From positions 1 to 64,000 of the forward strand of contig JAALGZ010000013.1 of assembly GCA_015227615.1 (NCBI GenBank): a DNA stretch of 64,000 nucleotides, read 5' to 3'. Positions 11,681-25,010 of the stretch are shown here, piece by piece; the stretch's first letter is position 1; each line of letters begins with the position of its first letter. The position numbers and the translations under genes were made by a program. Below the pieces are notes generated by a model. The model was not told the DNA's origin, did not search any database, and saw only the letters and a program-made list of their open reading frames with translations. Source of the stretch: Labyrinthula sp. Ha. Lineage: Eukaryota; Sar; Bigyra; Labyrinthulida; Labyrinthulaceae.

Positions 11681-14600
11681 TTACATTCTACCACGGTGCC
11701 TTGAGGCTCGGATCTTTCTTCCCGTAAAACCTATAAAATTAGCTGGATCTTCCTTCTCCTCTCCAAAAGGGGTACCAATAGTTAATCGGGGGGACTCTAA
11801 TTCACTAAAGCCGTCACTATCTTTTATGCTCGTTGATCCTTCGTCATCTAGAGTATCAAACTGAGGTACTGCTTTTTTTGTCTGTATGTTTTCTGTAGAA
11901 CCAGCTATACCAGAGTTTAAGGAAAACAGTTCCCTCTCGTGATCTTCCTTCGTAGATTCTGTGGGAACTTCACTGATTGCAGGTTTGGACAGGTGAGCAT
12001 CCTCACTTGGACTGTTTAAAAAATTCAGTTTCCTCTTAGTAGGGGTGACAGTATCCATCGAGTGACGAGTTTTAGGTCTTGGTGAAGATTTATTTGAACG
12101 AATGCTTCCACTTGAGTTCGGAGACTGTTCCGGAGCGTTCTTTCGTTTTCGACTATTTCTTGCATTATTGCTCGATAGTGGGACAGTTCGCTTGTTGTAC
12201 ACTGTGGATACACAAAGGGCATTCTCAATATTGAGAAAGAGCTTTCGATTCTCTTCAACTGGTTCCTGCTCATCATACTCTTCCTCGACCTCAAAGAGAT
12301 AGTGCTTATCAGCATTCGAGAGGCTATTAACTAGCCTCTTCCACGCCTCTTGGAGTTTCTCGGCAAGCACACCCTTATTCCACTTAAAAAGAACATCCAA
12401 CTCCTCAAGTAGGATGCTAGAGAAACCAAGTTGGTTCGGAAAGTCCTCAAAGCATAAACCATAGCTAGTTTCAACAAGATTGAGACACAAATCTTGGATG
12501 GACTTCTTATCAGTGAACTGAGTTAGAATTGAAAGTAGCTTTCTTGTAATGCGTAAAACCAACTCAGATTGAGAGTCCTCATCTTCAGTTTCGGAGGTTG
12601 GATCTGCATCAATCTCCCTAGCCTTATCAAATGCCATTTTCAGCACTTTAGCAAATACTTCACCTATCTGTGATTTTTGCCTTAATAACAAGCAGTGTAT
12701 GAAGCTGTATAAGAACTTCAAGAGATTTTCATCTTGTGAGCTAAGGTATTGAAAGAGCATTAGTAGCAACGTCTGCATAGTTCTATTGCCAAAGTCTAGA
12801 TGGCTAGCACAATTAAGCAGAGGTTGCAAAGAAATCTTATAAAATCTTGAACCCCAGATTAATCCTCGGTGAGCTTCCGCCAAATCTTCACTTTTCATTT
12901 TTTCCTTCTTATCTATATAATCCTGGATGTCCTTGAAAACATTAGTTATCAATAAACGCTCCAAGTTTTTCTCGCAACTCGATAGTCTTGTAAAAAACTT
13001 GTAATCGTCAAATAGCTTGAGCGTAAAATCTTCTATACTAGAGGAATCAACAACTGCAGATAAAAGCTTTCTGAGCTCGAAGTCACTGAATAAAGAAACT
13101 AAGGAAGAAAATGCTAAGTATGCAAAGTGCTTAGCCTCCTCAACAAGTTCATTTTTTTCATCTTGATTGTTTGCTGCTGCAGAAAGTACATCGTGAATAA
13201 GAACTTCGCAAGTCTCCCGCAGTTTGTAAAGAGCATCAAGCTTCTCTTGAACATCAGTATTTGAAACAGTATTCAAAGTCAAAATTTCATATAATTCTTC
13301 TTTAAAGAAAGTTATCTGCGTCAGGGAAAACTTCAAACAATACTGAGTGCACGAAGCCAATGCCGTAACTAGTTCATCCAGGCTTTCCTCATCTCCGCTT
13401 CTCACAGATTCCTCCTTATATTGACTTAATTGAGTTCCGAAAGTAGGACTAAACACAAGAGCTATGAAAGCTTTTATTCGCATTGTCATTTTACCTGGAG
13501 TGATCGATAGTTGCTTGCTAATACCAGTGTATGTAGCAGAGAACATTGCTGTAAGTCTACCTAATGCAAAACTTAGCTTTCTAGCGCATTCGCAAAGACC
13601 GGTGCCAACCATTTCACGTGCTGTCTCCATAAACTCTTGAAAAAGCCTATCAAGGTCAACACACAGCTTCTCCCAAATTGTAAATGCTTGTTTTATATAT
13701 TCCTTTGGAAGTTTTTCGCTCTCTATCAAAGTTAGAGTTTCACTTGCCACTCTAAGAAAATTTTGGTTTGAACTCATTGACAAAAGGCGAAGAACTACCG
13801 AGAATAATTCAGCTCTTTTTTTATTTTTCGAAAAGAAGGAGCCTTGTTTCATAGCACTATTTAGAGTTTCTAAGATGTTGCAACAAATTACATAGTCAGA
13901 TCCTAAACTCTCCAAAAGTTCAAAGACTCCATCTTCATAGAGCTCCATTTTTTTCGCGTCGTTAGTTGATGCTATTGCCTTTAAAATGAGACTAAGAATA
14001 ATCTTCTCCTCTCTCTCAGTTTGACCCATTAGTTGAGCAACAAAAACAGAAAATTGCGGAACAGAGATTATCCCACCCAGACTCTTCAGGAAAACCTGGA
14101 TTTGGGAATATATAGAGTGCAAAAGCCAAATATTGGTTGAATAAGGTACTCTCTTTGATTTCTTCTTTTCTTCAAAATGATGCAACCAATTCAAATCACC
14201 AATAGAGCCTTCTTCGGCTTCCAAAATTTCCTTGTGGCATTTTCTAAGGATTTGTAGAGAGCGTTGTTTCAAAGCATCGGGTTCTCCATTTAGAGAAGCA
14301 GGAAAATGAGCTTTTAGGAAAACACAGGAGAACTTGAGAAAACTTTGCTGACTGCTATTACTTGTTCCACACCTAAAAGCTCGGTAAAAACCCAGCACGA
14401 AAGCACCCTTCTCTTTACTTGGAGACTTAAATATAGCATGTTGGGTGTCAAAGAGTTGAACTTTGTCCATACTATGAGATCCAACGACATCTATAATATT
14501 CCTGAGTACATCATAAGATTTATCGTCAAGCTTCTCAAGGGATTTAGTGTTTCCCTCCGCACCGATAGAGCATAATCTAATAATTGTGGAGCTGATAGTT

Positions 14601-16089
14601 GACAAGAAGCTTTCTGTCTCAGAAATTCCTTTGTTCAACATAACTCTTCTTATTGCTTTAAATGAATTTTGAAGTCCTTCCGAAGCCAAACCTAGCTTCA
14701 GGTCCTCAAAAGTGCTTACACTCACATCTTCATCGTCACTAATGGCCTCTGCTACTCTATGATTTCTCTCCTCATATCCAATTTCATTCTTTAGAGCTGC
14801 AACATGCTTACTTAGCACCTTAACCGTATTTAGCGCTTCAATCCTTACTTCTATATCCTCATCTTTCAAACATATTGATAGACATCTTAGCGTTGTTTCG
14901 TTTAGTGCGAATGAAAAATAAACCTCAAAAACATCGCGCAACGCTTTCTGAATATACATTCTCAAAGGAACATGTTCATCAAATCTACGTTCTTTAAACC
15001 CAAACTCGAAAAGATTGAAAAGAACCTCATGTGAAAACCTCAACTTCTTCAACGTAAAAGTAACATCAGTGAATCTGTCAACAACTTCACCTCGGATTGA
15101 CTCCTTCACTTTGTCTTGAGATTCAATTTCAGAAAGCAAAGCATCCTGAGCTTCTAAATACTTTCTTCTCACCAATTTAAAAGAAGATTTATCCATTGCC
15201 ATAACATTTCCGTAGTTCAATCTAGCTTGTGCATATTCCCGCTCAATGTGGGTAAACTCTTGATCATCCCTGAGACCTGAAATATCAACACACTGCTGAT
15301 ATTTTTCATCAAATGTCGCAACGTCATTCCATAGCTCAACACAAAAACTTGCAGTTCCTTTCATCATAGCCAGCAATGCAGCCACTGCAGTCATGCGGAT
15401 TTTGACAAGGTTACATTCGCATAATATCTTTAAACTCTTCAAAAACTTTTGTAGAAATTTTCCGCAGTCTTTAAGAGTTTCAAAAGTTTCTCCAAGAAGT
15501 TGAAAAAACTGAAACATATTTTCAATGAAATGATTTTTTGTTTTCTTGGAAATATAGAGCTTCAAAGGAAATCGAAGGAGTTCTTGTCTTGTCCTGGCTG
15601 ATAGAACGATTGGAGTAATCACATGTTTCTTCAAAAAGGCAGAAAGTTCAGTAGTTTTAACTCTTTCAGGAATAAGATTTCTTTTTGCACCAGATGCCTC
15701 TACAATGAAACTTAAAATTTCCGCTAACCCGTTTTTTGGATTAGATTTGACACGGATGAGAAAAGAGGAAATTATACTGGAAATTTGCGAAGAATCTGTT
15801 GCGTCATATATTTCATTAAACAACACACTAGAACAGCTTTTAAGTTTCTGTGCTCGGTTTTTCTTCTTCTTTGGTTTAGTTGACAGTTTGCGGGCTTGTG
15901 CCTCTATAAACCGTTACAGAAAGAAAGCATAATACCTTTAGCCGGGTACGAGTCCTTCCTTACTGGTGTGAGACTCTTTCGAGATGGATTAGAATTAAGT
16001 GATGGGGAATATATTGTTCTTTGTTTTCTTGTACGTTTTGATCGACGCGATGGTGAACTATCTTTAACGGTATTTTTCTTTGTCTTCAT
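11681..16089 (-). CDS. SCC3: Cohesin subunit Scc3/STAG
   Basis: Exon 1 is 16089-15936 and exon 2 is 15903-11681, joined by a 32-nt phase-1 intron, for 1458 residues. Scc3/STAG binds the kleisin Scc1 and DNA and is needed for cohesin loading and sister-chromatid cohesion in the nucleus. Support: a basic N terminus, then LFNEIYDATDSSQ and GLAEILSFIVEASGAK, the STAG-domain region (LVKIRMTAVAALLAMM), and a stromalin-conservative-domain-like segment ending CLKDEDIEVRIEALNTVKVL, followed by a long HEAT-like helical body. The serine-rich, basic C terminus (about the last 200 residues) looks disordered, as in STAG proteins. The length is slightly above animal STAGs. Condensin CAP-G was considered, but the early STAG segment and the residue order fit Scc3 better. 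The ATG at 16089 is the first in frame and gives a basic Ser/Arg-rich start. Confidence 0.82.
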
Positions 16090-19000
16090 TTGTCCATTTC
16101 GGGTAATGTCGCATTGAGTTTAATTCCAAGCCCAATAAGAACTGAAAAGTACACGTCTTTAAAGAGGGAGTTCTCTCCAGAGGCGTTGCAGAAACGACCT
16201 GTTTGCTTCCTTGTGCAGAATAGATTCTGGGAAAAGGATAAGTGCAAGGTTTTTTTCCTCGTATGAAATGCCTAATGAGAAGTGTAGTTGTTTGAAAGAG
16301 ATGACATGTAGGAACCAAGTTTTACTAAATAATATGTGAACTCGACTCTTTGCTATGCTTTCGCTTATTCATTATTTTTGCGAGTATTCAATATTGTATT
16401 TGCTCTCTATTTATCTCACTATCTTATTCTATATTTTCAACTTCCTGTTTGTATGTTCTGTATGGCACGTTACAGTCTATTTATCTGTTCCAAGTGTCCT
16501 AACTATATATATTCAGTACAGTAGTGTAGTGAAATGTGGATCGATTTCTCAAATCCAGAAATCAGGGTTTCTGGAATCTTAGTTGGATGTTTCTATATTA
16601 AAAATATTTTGTATGATTTAATCTTCATTGCATTTATAGTAGCCCCTAGATCAATCCAGTATGGAAGACAAAGTTTAAGAAAACAAAAAAATTAGGAGCG
16701 AACAACGGTATGATATGTAGAACAAGGAAAGAAGAAGAGCTCATTCCGCTAAAGATAGACAGACTAGGGAGAACGTAAGGTAAAAAGTTATATAAGTGTT
16801 TAATAATGAAGAAAAAGTGAATTTACAACAATACTCAGAGCATTCTTTTGATGTGCATCTTGGTATGAAAGCAGGCAACAGCGGAAAACCTAGAGACTGT
16901 ACTTTAATGAAGACTACTAAAGTTGATGAAGAGACAGTGCCATAAAGAAGCCAAATAAAATAAAACAAGAATTTACCCAAAGATCTCCATTGATGTTGAA
17001 AGTATTAACGATAGCAGCAATATAATATTGTATTACTGTAGTTGCACAGGTAATGAACCAGCATTGAGCTACAGAAAAATTCTTCCCAATTTAAAAATCA
17101 TCTCCCTCGACAACCTATTGGTCGATTCATAACCCCCTTCACCCCAGTGAGATTTTCCAAATAAAGGCTATTCAGCAGGAGCAACGTAAATGTGTATGAA
17201 GGTGAACATGTACTTTAACAGAAAGTACGACTAAATTGATTAACCATTTATTTGAGAATAACCAAAAGTCACAAATATTACTTTAATCCTAGATTTAAAA
17301 GCATTGAAAAGGAACTATTATATTCGGAAAAACTGTTCAAACCCCATTTCTCAGTGAATGTGGATATATTCCCTTCTAAAAACACAAAATAAGATTAAAA
17401 CTTACTATTGCAAAGCTTTCCAATGAAGCTATAAAGTAATGTCTGTCTAAGGTAAAAAAACAAGAGTATATGTGTTGTGCCGAATTACCTCCTTATTGGA
17501 GGTACATTAGCATGATATCCTAGTTCTGTTTCATCGCTTGATGCTTAATTGTAGATATTGGTAGTTATGTTTCCTTACTGAAGTTTATTCTGTGTAATAT
17601 TCAATTAATTTTAAAAAAGTTACTGTGTTGATAATCCTTTGAGACAAAAGGAGCAGTCTTATTGTTCTAGGAAAATTTTCTAGTCTACAACATTATTTTC
17701 TTCCTTTGTTAAATATAATAAACTTGGTAAGAATTTCAGAATATATTTCAATGTGTTTCTTAGCGTGTAAATATTTTATGAAATGGTATCTTTACTTGAG
17801 ACTAGAGAATCTGTGCATCAGTGGAAAAGCGACACTGAAGCAAAAAATCCTTTCCCTAAACTCAATATTCAAAATATCCTCATCGAATAAATGAGCTCCT
17901 ATTTTGAAGCTGAACAGTTTTATTGTAAAGTTTAAACCAATCTGAAATTGTTTGCCCCAAGTCCAAAATATTATTTTTTTCACAGCCACACTGAAGAATT
18001 AGACACGGGATGATAAATGCAATAACAACTTGTTATTTTTTCTGCTAAATTTGGAGTAAATTCAGATGCCCAGTTCTCAATTTGGAATGTAGGTTCATAA
18101 AAATATTCTATTTCAGACATTATCGACTTCATTATGTTTATTTGCCAAAGTATTCATATGTTTTAATTCTTCATTCTGGATTAGAGCATGGTCTTCTAAA
18201 ATAGTTTTCGCGTTTTACCCTCGGAAAAAATTGATTTCATATGGTGTATTAAATGTTCAAGGTGTATTGGTACATTCAAAACAGGTCAAGTATCAAAGAA
18301 ACCTTAAATCACAATATGAATGAAAGATTAAGTGTAATTTGGTATAAGTGCATCGTACACTCTTGTTCTTCAAACAATACATCAAGGTGTACTTTATATA
18401 TAGTATTCTCAGTTTTTGAATATAAGTTATTAAAATAAAGTTTGAAGTGCTTACCTGGGTAAACCTTTTCTATGTTTTTGTTCGTCCTGGAATTGAATTC
18501 TCCTTGAGCTTCACCATTATGGATTATATATTCATCTAAAACGAAAATATATTTCTTTAAATCAGTAATGTTGAATTCAAGTACTTAGTGACAAGTAAGA
18601 AATGTTCTTATTTATAAACATGTCTATTAACAATAGTAAAGGGTGACAGAAAGAACTGCAGTTAACAGTTATGAAAGATAATTAAGAATACATTTTGTTT
18701 TTCCGGAAAGCTCCTTTTTTACAATTAAGAATTAAAACACGAAAAACAAGTCGAACTATTAACGGCTGAAGTGATGCCTCTGTCAGATGTATTCACAGCT
18801 GGGAAGCAATCAGACAGAGTAACCAGTTTCACAAACCCTAACTGTAATCACAGGTAACTGCAGAAGTTATTCTACTACCTGTACCAACTCTCAGTTTCTA
18901 GAGCAACATAAATTGCACACTAAAGCAAGAAAGAAGTTCTACCGAAACTCTATGCTGAGATGGCGACCGGGCAGGACGAAACACAAATAAAACAACAACA

Positions 19001-22000
19001 ACTTCTAGCCGAAGTTCTCCACAAGAATTAACCAAAAGTGCCAAACTGAACCGGCTGAGACTATGCCCAAAATATGGACAAAACGAAATATCATGAATCC
19101 GGAAATTAACGAATGTGTTAATTTCCAACACATTTGAATAGTATGAATTATTCCTATGTTCAACTTAACAATGTGTACTCTCTTCAGTCAAGAGAAAAAA
19201 ATATTATTCACTGTTTCTGTATTATCTTCGGTATTATTATACAGAAGAGCTTTTAAATATCTTCTAGGTGCAAAATAATGCAAAAATATTTTTATGTTCG
19301 AATGCAAGAAAGCACAAGAAAATTTTTATACGATAGTTAGCTACAAATATTATAGTGTGGCAACACCTACTTAGAATAAGTTGTGAATCTTCTTTTGAAC
19401 GTTGGCTTTGCTTAATTTTGTGTAAAATATCAAAGTCAAGAAGGAAAAATATAACACATAGTAATTTTGTCATATGTAGTCTTTCTAAAAAAAGAATCGT
19501 TGAAACTTAATGCTTTTCTATGAACCACAATTAGTATACAATTGTATGAAAGTAGTTATTCGGCGGCCTAATGTATGTCTATTTTTGTTCTAAAACCATT
19601 CATAGAGTGTAACATAATAGTAAATATTCGAATCAATCTCACTCTAATAATGTGCCTTAAATAACGATCAAAGCAAAAGAACTTATATTAGTTGAAGAAA
19701 ACACAATCCAAAATAACGACACTTGGAAGATAAAGCATGAAATCGGACCATATTAGTATGAAGTTTCAAAATATTTAAGTGTGAAATAACCTGGATCTTT
19801 AGGTACTTAATGATTTTCTAATTACTTATGTTCCAATCTGCTTGAAGACCCAGTTGAATATATAGTTGTGGCTTCATTTCTACGCTAAGAACCAGTTGGA
19901 TCTTATACATTGTGCGACACAGTTTGAATTGTCCCTTTTCAACTGCTCAGCTTTGACATTTTAGGTTGAATTCAGTATTTTTAAATCCCGGCCAAAGGTA
20001 TATTTTATTTGCATAGTTTATCTCGGCCTTCTTGAACCCTGGAATTGAGCAAGGAAAAGAATTCTATTCCCCTGTACTTCGTGTCAAATTGATACATTTT
20101 TTCTCCTTGAGAAAACTACAAACATCATGCTAAATCCTTCAATATGATTTTAACTGGTAGAGTTTATACATGTTTTCTCAATAGTTAAAAAAAAATCATA
20201 TCAAATCTTCTTATCTTTCAGAACCTTTGTTTATTCACCAAGTAACCATCACCTTGTTTTTATTATAGTATATGTTTCCTGTCAATCATTACTACAGAAA
20301 CGTGCACATGAATTTTTTCATGTCTGTTGGCCATTTCCCCAAGGACGTTTAAATGTTTTCTTCGGTTATTGGTGTATTTTCAAGTTTATGTCTAAGTTTT
20401 CAATTGTCTCGTATTTGATTCAGATGGCGAAATTGGTCTCTCAGTAGAAAAAAAAATATCTAACAAAACCTTTTTATCTTTTCTCCGAGTTCCAATCTAT
20501 CGACAAAAATACTAAAGAAATGGAGGAATTAGTATACCATAGTTTTAGAAAATTCTTGCATGAGCATGTACTGCTACTAAAAATTCCATATTTTCTTAGT
20601 CTACCCTGGAATGAGAGTTCATTACTTTCTCGCAAATTAATGCTTTCCGGTGTATAGAACTGCCCTTTAGTAAACCTATAAAAGTTTTTGTAGTTTAGTC
20701 ATGCTAGCTAAGATGTGAATTAAGTTGTTGAATTTCTTTTGAGGATTCTGTAATCATTTTCCAGTGTCATTTATTCCATACTGGTTTCATACAAGAGTAT
20801 GATTTCCTAGTTTTCTTCACTACATTAACCTCTGCAGATTGTTTACGTCATATTAAATAAAATAGATGGAGCTTTTTATTAAAGGAATTCTCCCTCTTTA
20901 GCTGTTTTGACTAATTTATAGACAGAGTCATAACCTATGCCGGGTATTTCCTTCTTGCTTTAAGCTACCAGTAGTGATATTTTTAAAATAAATCTGCATC
21001 CAAACACCTTTCTAAGCACTGTGTTCAATATTAATTTGCTCAGTTACAATTAGAATAGATGATTCATACTATATTCCTTCGTTTTCTTGTGTTAGATTCC
21101 ATCTGTTCTTTCTCATCATGTCTATGGGCCCAACCATTTGTCTCTTTAAGCCTTTCTTCTTCAATCTATAGAGGAAACTGTTTTCGTGAGGTTATTACTA
21201 TTTTGTTTAACTTGATAAAAGTTTCTATCAAGAGTTTTGAGAAATTAAAGTGCTGCATCTAGTATACTAGATGTCATTTTAGAGAATATAACCACTTCCT
21301 CTACAGCTGCTGATGTTAATATGTACTTCAAGTATGTTGTGATCTACTTGATAAAGTGGTTGAACTAAGTTACTCCAAAGGTTTTGATTTTTGAAAAAGG
21401 ATGAATTTTTAGTAGTTATGACAAATTTGCATATTCTTTCTGTAAAAAAATGTATTTACATTTGCTCCTACCTCCATGCCTCGATGAATGTTCGATTAAA
21501 TTTTGTGTGGTAAAGTCAATGCTTCTTCACTTTTTCGCTTCATGACCAAGGTTTATGTTTCCTATACTTCAAATTCCTTTCTATAATAGATTTCTAAGAC
21601 AATTTATTATTATGAGTAGTTTCCGTTTGAATATTCGAATAATATTCATTCACTCTTGCTTCAGCATTTAATTCTTGTTGTATTAACTAGCAAAACGAGT
21701 AGTTTCTACACGGGAACTGTGCATTTAGTTCTTCCGAAGTTATTTCTCATTTTGTTTTTGAGAAAATATTGGGTGTTTTCTTGATGAAAAGCAAAACCTG
21801 ATATCCTTCACTGTTTTGGGGGTTCACTTTTCAAACATTTAGTTCTTTGATATTTGCCATCTCAGAAAGAAAGAGGTTTCCAAGCTTTCCAAGAAAGTGC
21901 GACTAGTAAATAAAATAACTATGGCTAATTAATTGAGATGGTGCTTTAAAATGAATTTCATAAGAAATATCCCATTAATCTTTTTATTTTTTTTCTGTAT

Positions 22001-23715
22001 TCCCATTTCATGTTTCTATGAGAATAATTTCCTGGGAACAGTAAGCTATTCTTAAGACTAGAGCTACAGCAAATGAATTTTATAATCTCTATGAAGTCAA
22101 AAATATATAAAATAATGACAATACATGATTTCTGTTTCACAATCAACTTGTTTAGGGACATAATTCTATTTCTCCATGCTATGACCTGTCTCTGCTATGT
22201 GAAAAACTCGGCATGAGAATCTTACCCCAAAGAAAAAAACTATAATAAACATGTAATATAATCAAGAACTACTTAAAAATTTTTTATCTACCTTTTGGTG
22301 ACGCATTTAAAAAAATTATTGAAACGGTTTATATTGAATACAACTTTCTTAATACTTACAGTTATTGGTTAGTTATCTCTTTTGGTAGTCACAAACTTGT
22401 CTTCACTAGACGTAGTAAAATGCTTGATTCTCCCATATATTTTTATTTGAAAAAATTCTCCGGTGTATAAGATTTTTATAGTTCCCAAAGTTTTTTCTTT
22501 GTGCTGATCTTTAAAAAACAAATCATACAAGAGCATCAAGATTCAGATGGAATAAAAAGATATAGCTTGCTAACTATTAGGATTGGACATTATAATTCAA
22601 CATTTATTTCGGTAAATTTTGTCTTTAACAAGAAGAAAATAGTTAATATCAGTGAAGAATTAGTAAATAGTACATGTATGTGTTTTATATAAAAAGTTTA
22701 CAATTGTATATTAATCGCTAATTGAATACTTGTCAAAATATGTTTTAATTGCAACTTCTTACTCTGTAAATGCTAACTAGATTTCTTGAAACTGAATTCG
22801 TACTTTCATGTTAAAGTAGTTATGGTAAATTCCAAAAGTCTGACCATTATTTTAAATGAAAACATTAAAACAAACTGAATATGCATTAATCTTTTTATTA
22901 AAATAATGAAGAAATCTATTCAAAGCAAGTTGTTATTATTGATATATCCTAGTGTTTATTTATTGTTGGGGAAGAATAGGAAAATGTATGCACACTCTTT
23001 ACTTGAGAGAACCTACTTACCAATATTCCTGAATAATTCCTAATACTGAGTAAAGTTCTAAAAAAATAAAGTAGGTTTATATCTAGAAGAAACGACAGAA
23101 TGCGTAAGAGGCAGTGTTTATTCAAGTTTCAATAATCGTAGTCGTAAATCAAAATGTTTGGAAATATCTATTGAAAGAAGTAAGCCTTCGACAAGTATTT
23201 TTTTTTCTCATAAAATTAAATTTATTTTCGTAACAACATTTCATCCTTAGAGTTCGTTTCCAGGAAAAATCTGCTAACTTATGTTTAAGGGAATAGATGG
23301 CTTTTTTCTTTAGTTGGAATTCACCATTAAAAAATTCATAAATATCTTAATTGCTTCGTATGGAGAGAAGAAAGCTGTGAAAAGTAATATATTTTTTCTG
23401 AAACAATATATATGTGAGGAGATAATGTAGTTAATACTACATCCTGTAAAGAGGTTGTGAAACGCAGTTTTTCTATTCCTGGATTAGTGCCCAAGTTCAA
23501 GTAAAATACAAACATAAAAAACACCAATTTTCAAGAAATATTAAAATGAAAAAAATAAAAACTAAGTAAAATAGCCATTCCTAGGAATAAGATACGTAAT
23601 TATGCCCGAGATATTTCATTGCAATGGCGTATGACACAGGTTTGAGAGATGGAACCAAATATATCAAACAAAAAGAAATACAACATACAAGAGATTAGAT
23701 AAGAACAAAGAAAGA
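16090..23715. other. Gene-free AT-rich spacer
   Basis: About 7.6 kb between the Scc3 start and the first secreted paralog. All frames seen are short and look random. A relatively GC-rich patch at about 18770-19110 contains a 40-odd-codon Ser/Thr-rich frame on the + strand that I could not support as a gene. A small perfect hairpin lies at 17486-17504 (TACCTCC, 5-nt loop, GGAGGTA). No RNA genes or long repeats were recognised. Confidence 0.5.
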
Positions 23716-24252
23716 ATGAAGTTATTATTCACCAGTTTCCATTTGTCAGATTTAGTTTCAACTCAAGCAAAGTTAGCAATTCCAGAGAGAACATTGCAAG
23801 AAGATGAGGTGTTGAAATGTACTGCTGAATGTGAAGAACCTTTAGTTGAAGCACTTGTAGAAGTGTTTAATGGACTTGATGATGATGCTCAACAGACTGT
23901 ATTAACTGCAACTGGCCTGTCTGCAGATACTATTGGTGAAGCTGAACCTGCAATCCTTGTATTTTCGCTTCAAAATGAAGAGGGTTTCTGTTCTGAAGCT
24001 GTGAACGGGAACCTTCATCGTTTGGGAAGTTGTTTAGCTGGATGTACTGCTAAAGGCGCAAGTTGTGATGATTTTGGACAAGCCGAGATTGATGCTGCGG
24101 AACAGGCGTTGAATTTTGGTTGTGAAGATGCAGTTGGTTTTTGTGATGGGTTGAATGTTGTGGCAGAAGAAGTTAGATCTGGAGTAAATCAAGGTCTTGG
24201 AGTTGCTGCAATGGGAACTGCTCTTCTTGGAGCTCTTGCTTTTCATAACTAA
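23716..24252 (+). CDS. Secreted eight-cysteine, GPI-anchor-type protein, paralog 1
   Basis: A single-exon, 178-residue protein of no family I recognise. It has an N-terminal signal-like segment ending near STQA, a mature acidic domain with eight Cys (KC, EC, FC, SC, GC, SC, GC, FC), and a C-terminal hydrophobic tail (GLGVAAMGTALLGALAFHN) after a small-residue stretch (RSGVN). That layout is typical of a GPI-anchored surface protein. The signal segment here is interrupted by polar residues (FHLSDL), unlike paralog 2, so export of this copy may be impaired. Its convergent partner at 24843-25379 shares all eight Cys and the same length. The 3' half and 3' flank are nearly identical to the partner, while the 5' half has diverged. 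I know of no function; a surface coat or lineage-specific adhesin is only a guess. Confidence 0.8.
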   Translation: MKLLFTSFHLSDLVSTQAKLAIPERTLQEDEVLKCTAECEEPLVEALVEVFNGLDDDAQQTVLTATGLSADTIGEAEPAILVFSLQNEEGFCSEAVNGNLHRLGSCLAGCTAKGASCDDFGQAEIDAAEQALNFGCEDAVGFCDGLNVVAEEVRSGVNQGLGVAAMGTALLGALAFHN

Positions 24253-25010
24253 GTTTATGATTAGGGTTAATGTTTAATCATACGGATAGGCTTTTGTTTA
24301 TTTCAATTAGTTGAAAATAGATATATGTTGAAAACTAAACTCTTGAATATTTCTTCTGGGGTAATAAAAACATGCGAAGAAAATATAAATTGAGAATAAG
24401 TTAGATAAATGATTTCGAATAGAATGATGATAAAAGAGGCTTATTTTAAATCACTTCCCAGATAATAACTTTCAATTCGATTTTGCTGATATAGAGTTAG
24501 GTTTCTTGGATAAATATATATATATTCCTTATATTCTTATAATATCTTTACCCAGAAAAAGAAAATGAAAATTATTTTCTCTCTTACTAAGAAACATGAG
24601 AATACTCTGTAAATTAAAATTATTTTTCTTGGTTTCCCTCCCAAAAAAAGCATGAAATAACTCTTTTGCAGGTCTTTCAGTAGTACAAACAAAAAGATTT
24701 TAATATAATTTCCTCTGACAGGGTTAGAAAAAATCTGTAAACCAATTATAATAGCTTAAACTTCAGTGTAATATTTGATTTTTCTCGAATATGTTAAAGC
24801 TTAATCTACCCGAATTATTGAATATTAACCCTAATCATAAACTTAGTTATGAAAAGCAAGAGCTCCAAGAAGAGCAGTTCCCATTGCAGCAACTCCAAGA
24901 CCTTGATTTACTCCAGATCCAACTTCTTCTGCCACAACATTCAACCCATCACAAAAACCAACTGCATCTTCACAACCAAAATTCAACGCCTGTTCCGCGG
25001 CATCAATCTC
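24085..25010. repeat. Near-perfect inverted repeat: 3' halves of the two paralogs
   Basis: Arms 24085-24271 and 24824-25010 are 187 bp each and differ at two positions by my reading, separated by 552 bp. Each arm covers the last about 55 codons of one paralog, its stop and about 20 bp of 3' flank. Identity falls sharply on the 5' side, where the coding sequences differ at many sites. This points to recent gene conversion or duplication limited to the 3' parts. The transcripts would be complementary at their 3' ends only if they read through. Confidence 0.85.
24253..24842. other. Spacer between convergent paralogs
   Basis: This 590-bp AT-rich interval lies between the two stops. Apart from the ends, which belong to the inverted-repeat arms, it shows poly-T/poly-A runs and a short TA dinucleotide run near 24518. 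No gene is seen. Confidence 0.6.

Noticed and set aside
11681-16089. Condensin subunit (CAP-G) reading of the large helical protein
   Set aside because: Order of conserved segments, including the STAG region and the stromalin-like domain, fits cohesin Scc3; CAP-G lacks these.
18440-18480. U1 snRNA 5' end-like CTTACCTGG
   Set aside because: Only nine bases match, with no U1 stem-loops or Sm site downstream.
18898-19131. 77-codon minus frame and the opposing Ser/Thr-rich + frame
   Set aside because: Neither shows a family signature or a credible start; frames of this length are expected by chance.
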